A DNA stretch of 64,000 nucleotides from Marinobacter nauticus (GTDB taxonomy: Bacteria; Pseudomonadota; Gammaproteobacteria; Pseudomonadales; Oleiphilaceae), in contig NZ_RBJB01000004.1 of the NCBI RefSeq assembly GCF_003634635.1, positions 558,001 to 622,000 on the forward strand, in the 5' to 3' direction. The translations under genes and the position numbers were made by a program. The notes under the pieces are model-generated. The model saw only the letters and a list, made by a program, of their open reading frames with translations, was not told the DNA's origin and searched no databases. How positions within the stretch are numbered: position 1 is the stretch's first letter; every line of letters begins with the position of its first letter. This document shows positions 58,658 to 64,000 of this stretch, piece by piece.

Positions 58658-59023
58658 ATGGTGTTGTTGCGGGGTTTTCTGGTTCTGGTGGTGTTTTTTC
58701 TGCTGGGTGAGGCATTGCGGGTACTGGTCGGCCTGCCCATCAGTGGTGGCGTGCTGGGGATGGTGATGGTCACGGCCACTCTGATGTTGAGGGGGCGGGT
58801 CAGTGATCAGTTGGCGGAAGCCAGTCGCGGGCTGATCTCGGTGCTGGTGCTGCTGATTTCACCGGGTGTTGTCGGGGTTTTCTTTATTGCCGATCGCTTT
58901 GCGGGCCACTGGTTTTCCGTTGCAGTGGCTTTGGTTGCGGGTACCTTGCTGAGTTCCGTGACCACGCTGTGGCTGATGAAGAAAACAGCGGGAGATCGCA
59001 CCCGGGGGCACAGTCATGACTGA
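58658..59023 (+). CDS. lrgA: CidA/LrgA-family holin-like protein
   Basis: A 121-residue membrane protein with four helices, containing LLGEALRVLVGLPISGGVLGMV and LLISPGVVGVFF, which are the LrgA/CidA signatures. With LrgB it forms a membrane system linked to murein hydrolase control, overflow pyruvate transport or programmed lysis. The start is uncertain; ATG at 58658 begins the first helix, and a GTG at 58640 or TTG at 58634 is in frame. It overlaps lrgB by 8 bases. Confidence 0.88.
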   Translation: MVLLRGFLVLVVFFLLGEALRVLVGLPISGGVLGMVMVTATLMLRGRVSDQLAEASRGLISVLVLLISPGVVGVFFIADRFAGHWFSVAVALVAGTLLSSVTTLWLMKKTAGDRTRGHSHD

Positions 59024-59738
59024 GTTCAACGGACGAATGCAGGAATTGCTGTTGGTCTGGACCGCAGGCCCGATGCTTTCCATTGCCCTGACGCTGGCGG
59101 CGTTTATGGCGGCAAACTGGTTGTTCGCGAAGGTGGGACGCCCCCTGTGGATGCCGCCGGTATTGATGGCGGCGGTGATTCTGGCGGCGGCGGTGGCGGC
59201 CAGTGGTATTGGCTATGAAACCTATCAGCAGGGGGCGCGCTGGTTAACGGTATTGTTGGGCCCGGCGACGGTGGCCCTGGGTGTGCCTTTGTATCAGCAG
59301 ATGCACCATATTCGCGCGCTCTGGCGGCCAATTCTGTGCACCTTGCCACTGGCGGCCAGTCTGGCGGCTGTCTATGCGGTGGGTATTGCCTGGCTAATGG
59401 ACGCTCCGCTTTCCATACTGGCGTCGCTGGCGCCGAAGTCGGTTACCGCGCCCATTGCCATGGGCATTGCGGAACAGCTGGGTGGCTCGGTTGCACTCAC
59501 CCTCGGCGGTCTGCTGATTACCGGCGTACTGGCCTCGGTATTTGTGGACTGGGGTGCCAAATGGATGAAGATTTCCGATGACCGGATGGTGGGTTTTGCC
59601 CTGGGGCTTAATGGTCATGCCATTGGCACTGCCCGGGCGTTTGAGATCAGCCCCACGGCGGGCGCTTTTGCCTCCCTGGGGATGGGATTGACGGGTGTGT
59701 TTACGGCGCTGTTTTTGCCTTTTGTCTTTCCGTTCTGA
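59016..59738 (+). CDS. lrgB: LrgB family membrane protein
   Basis: A 240-residue protein with about six or seven helices and the LrgB signature segments YQQGARWLTVLLGPATVALGVPLYQQ, APKSVTAPIAMGIAEQLGG and GLNGHAIGTARAFEISPTAGAFASLGMGL. It is translated coupled to lrgA (ATGACTGA overlap). Confidence 0.92.
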   Translation: MTEFNGRMQELLLVWTAGPMLSIALTLAAFMAANWLFAKVGRPLWMPPVLMAAVILAAAVAASGIGYETYQQGARWLTVLLGPATVALGVPLYQQMHHIRALWRPILCTLPLAASLAAVYAVGIAWLMDAPLSILASLAPKSVTAPIAMGIAEQLGGSVALTLGGLLITGVLASVFVDWGAKWMKISDDRMVGFALGLNGHAIGTARAFEISPTAGAFASLGMGLTGVFTALFLPFVFPF

Positions 59739-59894
59739 GGCTGCTGCTTTTTGGGTCATTCACCATACGAATAGGTCCATGTTGCAATTTCGATTGCCGT
59801 AAGGGTTTTCCGAGACTAGCTTGTTTGCCAGGCAATCGGTGCCGTCCTGCACCGATGTTCCGTGAAAATTCCTAAAACAGCGACGGAAAACGCG

Positions 59895-61457
59895 ATGAAA
59901 AAAATACTGGCAGCTTTTGTTGGCTCCATGGCCCTGGCGTCTGCGCCTCTGGCCCTGGCAGCCGATGCGACCAAAGAACTGAAAATGGCGTACGACGCCG
60001 ATCCAGTTACCCTCGATATTCATGAGCAGTTGTCTGGCGGCATTCTGCAGTTGTCTCACATGACCTTTGATCCGCTGTTGCGCTGGACCAAAGATCTGGG
60101 TTTCGAGCCGCGCCTGGCAGAAAGCTGGGAGCGTGTGGACGACAAAACCATGCGCTTCAAGCTGCGCGAGGGTGTGAAGTTCCATTCCGGTAACGAACTG
60201 ACCACGGCCGACGTGAAGTTCACCTTTGAGCGACTGAAGGAAAGCCAGGACTTCAAGGCGATTTTCAAACCCTTCAGCGCCATCAATGTGATCGACGATT
60301 ACACCTTCGAGCTGGTCACCAGCGAGCCTTACCCTCTGCTGCTGAACACCGCCACCTACATTTTCCCGCTGGACAGTGAGTTCTATTCCGGCCAGACCGA
60401 AGATGGCAAAGACAAGGACGCCATCCTCAAGCACGGCAACTCCTTCGCTTCCGAGAACCTGTCCGGCACCGGTCCTTACACGGTAACCGAGCGTAAACAG
60501 GGCGTGCGTGTCGAGTTCGAGCGTTTCGATGATTACTGGGATACTGAGTCTCCGGGCAACGTGGGCAAGATCGTGCTGACTCCCATCAAGGAAAACGCTA
60601 CCCGGGTATCCGCCCTGCTGTCTGGCGGTGTCGACTTCATCGCTCCGGTTCCACCCAATGATCTGGACCGCATCAAGCGCGACCGCAACAGCGAACTGGT
60701 GACCATGAGCGGCACCCGTATCATCCTGTTCCATATGAATCAGGAGCGGGTTGAAGCCTTCAAGAACCCGAAAGTTCGCCAGGCCATCGCCTACGCCATC
60801 AACCAGGAAGGTATTGCTGCCAAGATCATGAAAGGCTTTGCCACGCCGGCAGCACAGATGTCGCCAGCGGGTTACCAGGGCCATAACGAAAACCTGAAGC
60901 CTCGCTTCGATGTTGAGAAAGCCAAGCAGCTGATGAAAGAAGCCGGCTATGAGGACGGCTTTACCATCACCATGATGGCCCCCAACAACCGCTACGTGAA
61001 CGACGACAAGATCGCGCAGGCAGCGGCGGCCATGCTGGCGCGCATCAACATCAAGGTGGACCTGAAAACCCTGCCGAAAGCCCAGTACTGGCCGGAGTAT
61101 GATAACCGTGCCGCCGATATGATGCTGATTGGCTGGCACGCAGACACCGAGGATTCGGCCAACTTCTATGAATTCCTCACCTTCTGCCCGGATGCTGACA
61201 GCGGTGATGGCCAGTACAACGCCGGCAACTACTGCAACCCGGAAATCGATGCCCTGGTGGAAAAAGCCAACGTGGAGACCGACCTGGACAAGCGTGCGGC
61301 CATGCTGCAGGAAGTGGAACAGCGTCTGTACGACGACGCAGCCTTCGTACCGCTGCACTGGCAGGACCTGGCCTGGGCCTCCCGCAAGGGCGTGAACATC
61401 GAGCCGGTGCTCAATGTCATGAACTTCCCCTACCTGGGCGATCTGGTTATCGAATAA
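59895..61457 (+). CDS. Peptide-type ABC transporter substrate-binding protein (family 5, DppA-like)
   Basis: A 520-residue periplasmic binding protein. A signal peptide (KKILAAFVGSMALASAPLALA) is followed by family-5 features: AYDADPVTLDIHEQLSGGILQLSHMTFDPLLRW, FKLREGVKFHSGNELTTADVKFTFERLK, GTGPYTV, VRQAIAYAINQEGIAAKIMKG and the end VPLHWQDLAWASRKGV. Such proteins bind di- or oligopeptides, nickel or opines. It heads the operon with two permeases and an ATPase. GGAAAA precedes the ATG. Confidence 0.9.
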   Translation: MKKILAAFVGSMALASAPLALAADATKELKMAYDADPVTLDIHEQLSGGILQLSHMTFDPLLRWTKDLGFEPRLAESWERVDDKTMRFKLREGVKFHSGNELTTADVKFTFERLKESQDFKAIFKPFSAINVIDDYTFELVTSEPYPLLLNTATYIFPLDSEFYSGQTEDGKDKDAILKHGNSFASENLSGTGPYTVTERKQGVRVEFERFDDYWDTESPGNVGKIVLTPIKENATRVSALLSGGVDFIAPVPPNDLDRIKRDRNSELVTMSGTRIILFHMNQERVEAFKNPKVRQAIAYAINQEGIAAKIMKGFATPAAQMSPAGYQGHNENLKPRFDVEKAKQLMKEAGYEDGFTITMMAPNNRYVNDDKIAQAAAAMLARINIKVDLKTLPKAQYWPEYDNRAADMMLIGWHADTEDSANFYEFLTFCPDADSGDGQYNAGNYCNPEIDALVEKANVETDLDKRAAMLQEVEQRLYDDAAFVPLHWQDLAWASRKGVNIEPVLNVMNFPYLGDLVIE

Positions 61458-61482
61458 GGGGAGCGTGCTCCCTGAGACCCAA

Positions 61483-61507
61483 CCTCTCTCCCGGTGCGGG
61501 AGAGAGG
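61483..61507 (+). repeat. Intercistronic hairpin between binding-protein and permease genes
   Basis: Arms CCTCTCTCCCG and CGGGAGAGAGG pair perfectly over 11 bp with a 3-nt loop GTG, 25 bases after the binding-protein stop. No T run follows, so it is more likely an mRNA-stabilising or partial-attenuation element of the kind that gives binding proteins higher expression than their permeases. Confidence 0.6.
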
Positions 61508-61538
61508 CTTTCACGTATTCATCAACGGTAAATCCTTC

Positions 61539-62588
61539 ATGCTAGCGTTTTTGGTTCAGCGGATATCCCAGGCGCTGCTGGTCATGTTTGTGATCAGCAT
61601 CATCGCCTTTGCCATTCAGGATGGCCTCGGGGACCCGCTTCAGGAAATGGTGGGCATGTCCGTCTCTGCCGAAGAGCGGGAAGCCATTCGTGAGGAGCTG
61701 GGGCTGAACGACCCCTTCCTGGTCCAGTACCTGCGGTTTGCGGGTAATGCCATACAGGGCGACCTGGGCAATTCCTATTTTTACAGCAAGCCGGCGCTGG
61801 AAGTGATTGCCGAACATCTGCCAGCCACCCTGGAACTGGTGATCGGCGCCAGTCTGATCATCATCTTCCTGTCGGTCCCCATTGGCGTGTACGCCGCCAT
61901 CCGGCCCCAGGCCTGGCTGTCCAAATTCTTCATGGGCGTGAGTACGGTCGGTATTTCCATACCGGTGTTTCTCACGGCCATTGTTCTGATTCAGTTGTTC
62001 TCCATTGGTGTGACGGTCAACTGGTTTCCGGCCGATACCGGTTGGGGCCAGTGGCTCAACGATTTCTTTACCACCGAAGGTGGGCTGCCGTCCTATGGCC
62101 GTGGTGATGACCTGGTGCACCTGTTCGGCACCTGGGAATCCGGCCTGTTTACCAGCGAAGGCCTGGCCCATCTGGTGCTGCCCTGCGTGTCGCTGGCGTC
62201 CATTATGCTGCCTCTGTTTATCCGCCTGATCCGGGCAGAGATGATGGAGGTTCTGCAAAGCGATTACATCCGCTATGCCCGGGCCAAGGGTTTGAGCGCG
62301 GGCCGTATCAATTTCCTGCATGCCCTGAAGAACACCATGCTGCCGGTGATTACCGTGGGTGGCGTACAGATCGGCATTATGGTGGCCTACACCATCCTGA
62401 CCGAGACGGTGTTTCAGTGGCCGGGTCTGGGCCTGATGTTCCTGGAGGCCATCACCCGCAGCGATATTCCCCTGATTGTGGCTTACCTGATGGTAGTGGG
62501 CCTGATCTTTGTGGTGACCAACACACTGGTGGACCTGATCTACGGACTGGTCAATCCCACCGTCAAACTGACAGGTAAGAAAGCATGA
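61539..62588 (+). CDS. Peptide-type ABC transporter permease (DppB-like)
   Basis: A 349-residue inner-membrane permease with the family opening LQRISQALLVMFVISIIAF-like helix, the long periplasmic loop, and the cytoplasmic EAA loop IRYARAKGLSAGRINFLHALKNTMLPV. About six helices. The start at 61539 (MLAFLVQR) is the family start; the ribosome site is weak, in line with lower expression than the binding protein. It overlaps the next gene by 4 bases. Confidence 0.9.
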   Translation: MLAFLVQRISQALLVMFVISIIAFAIQDGLGDPLQEMVGMSVSAEEREAIREELGLNDPFLVQYLRFAGNAIQGDLGNSYFYSKPALEVIAEHLPATLELVIGASLIIIFLSVPIGVYAAIRPQAWLSKFFMGVSTVGISIPVFLTAIVLIQLFSIGVTVNWFPADTGWGQWLNDFFTTEGGLPSYGRGDDLVHLFGTWESGLFTSEGLAHLVLPCVSLASIMLPLFIRLIRAEMMEVLQSDYIRYARAKGLSAGRINFLHALKNTMLPVITVGGVQIGIMVAYTILTETVFQWPGLGLMFLEAITRSDIPLIVAYLMVVGLIFVVTNTLVDLIYGLVNPTVKLTGKKA

Positions 62589-63517
62589 CAACGGCAACGG
62601 TTTCCCGCTGGGACCGCTTCCGCGAGTCCTTTTTCTGGTACAGCTTCAAACGCGACAAGGTAGCGATTGCCAGTTTTCTGGTGCTGCTGGCCATGGTGCT
62701 GGCAGCGGTGTTTGCGCCTCTGCTGGCGCCGGCCGATCCCTACGATCTGGCCCAGATCAACATTATGAATTCCGAGTTGCCACCGGTGGGCCTGGACGGC
62801 GCTGATCCTGCGTTCCCGTTGGGCACCGATGCCCAGGGGCGGGACCTGCTCTCCACCATTCTGTACGGCACCCGGGTGTCGCTGATGATTGGCTTTGGGG
62901 CTGTCGTGCTGCAGGCGGCGCTGGGTATCCTGTTTGGCCTGCTGGCCGGCTATCTGGGCGGTAAGGTTGATGCCATCCTGATGCGCATTGCCGACGTGCA
63001 GCTGTCGTTCTCTACCCTGATGGTGGCGATCATTGTCGGCGCGGTGTTCAAGGCCAGTTTTGGCAACCTGATGTTCGGTGAGATTGCCATCTACATGCTG
63101 ATCTTCATCATCGGCGTGGCGGAATGGCCGCAGATTGCCCGTACCGTGCGGGCCTCGGTGCTGGCGGAGAAGAAAAAGGAGTATGTGGACGCGGCCAAGG
63201 TGATGGGGTTCGGTACGCCACGCATCATGTTCCGGCACATACTGCCCAATACCCTGTCGCCCATTTTTGTGATTGCCACGGTACAGATTGCCAATGCCAT
63301 TATCTCCGAAGCGGCGCTGTCGTTCCTCGGCCTTGGCATGCCGGAAACCCAGCCGTCACTGGGTTCGTTGATCAAATCCGGTTTTGACTACATCCAGAGC
63401 GGTTCCTGGTGGATCACCCTGATCCCAGGCCTGGTGCTGGTGGTGCTCGTGCTGGTCATCAATCTGTTGGGTGACTGGTTGCGGGATGTGATGAACCCAC
63501 GGCTGTATAAGGGGTAA
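62585..63517 (+). CDS. Peptide-type ABC transporter permease (DppC-like)
   Basis: A 310-residue second permease. It shows the N-terminal FKRDKVAIASFLVLLAMVLAAVFAPLLAP, PLGTDAQGRDLLSTILYGTRVSL, and the EAA loop YVDAAKVMGFGTPRIMFRHILPN. The ATGA overlap with the DppB-like gene shows translational coupling. Confidence 0.92.
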   Translation: MTTATVSRWDRFRESFFWYSFKRDKVAIASFLVLLAMVLAAVFAPLLAPADPYDLAQINIMNSELPPVGLDGADPAFPLGTDAQGRDLLSTILYGTRVSLMIGFGAVVLQAALGILFGLLAGYLGGKVDAILMRIADVQLSFSTLMVAIIVGAVFKASFGNLMFGEIAIYMLIFIIGVAEWPQIARTVRASVLAEKKKEYVDAAKVMGFGTPRIMFRHILPNTLSPIFVIATVQIANAIISEAALSFLGLGMPETQPSLGSLIKSGFDYIQSGSWWITLIPGLVLVVLVLVINLLGDWLRDVMNPRLYKG

Positions 63518-63521
63518 CACC

Positions 63522-64000
63522 ATGGCACTGTTGGAAGTGAAAAACCTGGATGTACGTTTCGCGGTGCGCGGTGGCGATCTGACCGCCCTGCGTCGTATTA
63601 GTTTCAGCCTGGACAAGGGCGAGCGGCTGGGCCTGGTGGGTGAATCCGGTGCCGGCAAATCAGTGGCGGCCTTCTCTATCCTGAACCTGATTGCCAAGCC
63701 CGGTTATATCGCCGGTGGCCAGATTCTGTTTGAAGGCAAAGATCTGGCCGCCATGAGCGAGCGGGAGCTGCGCAAAATCCGTGGCAACCGCATCGCCATG
63801 ATTTTCCAGGATCCGATGATGACCCTGAACCCGGTGCTCACCATCGGCACCCAGATGGTGGAGGCGATCCTGGCACACCGGAAGATCAGCAAGAAAGAGG
63901 CGAGGGCCATTGCTCTGGATCGCCTGCAGAAAGTGCAGATTCCCTCGCCGGAAAAGCGGCTGGACCAGTATCCCCATGAATTGTCGGGGGGCATGCGCCA
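63522..64000 (+). CDS. Peptide-type ABC transporter ATP-binding protein (DppD-like), N-terminal part
   Basis: The first ~159 codons before the window ends. Walker A GLVGESGAGKS, the Q-loop MIFQDPMMTLNPVLTIG and the start of the signature YPHELSGGMRQ are complete and in the right order. The start at 63522 follows the permease stop by 4 bases. It supplies the energy for the importer together with a likely partner ATPase downstream. Confidence 0.93.
   Translation, partial: MALLEVKNLDVRFAVRGGDLTALRRISFSLDKGERLGLVGESGAGKSVAAFSILNLIAKPGYIAGGQILFEGKDLAAMSERELRKIRGNRIAMIFQDPMMTLNPVLTIGTQMVEAILAHRKISKKEARAIALDRLQKVQIPSPEKRLDQYPHELSGGMR

Noticed and set aside
1..64000. CRISPR arrays, prophage, insertion sequences, rRNA
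   Set aside because: No regularly spaced repeats, transposase, integrase or phage structural genes, and no rRNA sequence, were seen on either strand.

Overview
The window reads as chromosome of a marine gammaproteobacterium, most like Marinobacter. This is a judgement from the gene set and protein style (TRAP-type uptake, LutABC lactate oxidation, Mqo, ovothiol synthase, ExeM-like nuclease, LrgAB, YaeQ); no single marker proves it. Most of the sequence is GC-rich, ordinary core or near-core DNA. Two stretches look more accessory: a catabolic block at 37.8-52.3 kb and a small mixed patch at 52.4-57.4 kb that ends next to a tRNA-Arg.

Layout. 0-6.4 kb (minus strand): start of a TRAP solute-binding protein, a small alpha/beta hydrolase, a luciferase-like monooxygenase, then a two-gene unit for a secreted nuclease and a lipoprotein 5'-nucleotidase, which together would turn extracellular DNA into nucleosides and phosphate. 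6.6-9.2 kb (plus): secreted glutathione peroxidase, an MscS channel and a stand-alone methyltransferase that is a paralogue of the C-terminal domain of the ovothiol synthase OvoA at 31.8-33.9 kb. 9.3-15.0 kb: an L-lactate regulon (LldR regulator, two matching operator palindromes, LldP permease, LutA-LutB-LutC). 15.0-19.4 kb (minus): mqo-pntAA-pntAB-pntB, with a hairpin that would cover the mqo ribosome binding site.

19.5-29.9 kb is dominated by redox and sulfur genes: a nitroreductase, a di-haem cytochrome c peroxidase with a perfect FNR/ANR box, a periplasmic rhodanese, a TDT-family carrier, a periplasmic DsrE-like protein, a membrane-anchored octahaem cytochrome with its own cytochrome b, then sulfide:quinone oxidoreductase, persulfide dioxygenase, a DUF442 protein and a 1-Cys peroxiredoxin. 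These fit oxidation and detoxification of sulfide and persulfide, plus respiration of an oxidised sulfur or nitrogen compound. 29.9-35.6 kb holds LpxR, a fructosamine-kinase family protein, OvoA, and the RNA methyltransferases TrmH/SpoU-type and RlmE.

35.9-52.3 kb: an Aer-like energy-taxis receptor, then a multi-operon catabolic locus. It has a permease and an acyl-CoA ligase on the plus strand; aldehyde dehydrogenase, DmdC-like acyl-CoA dehydrogenase, PhbB-like reductase and malonyl-CoA decarboxylase on the minus strand; and a MaoC hydratase, cysteine hydrolase, FixL/FixJ-like two-component pair and a cytoplasmic BisC-type molybdoenzyme on the plus strand. The genes look like one CoA-thioester pathway from an unknown acid to acetyl-CoA. 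This is the best candidate in the window for an undescribed system. 52.4-57.4 kb carries a methyltransferase, GNAT, small ORF, membrane protein, EamA exporter and ABC-F protein, all on the minus strand. The last part returns to ordinary genes: tRNA-Arg(CCG), YaeQ, LrgAB, and the start of a peptide-type ABC importer operon cut by the window end.
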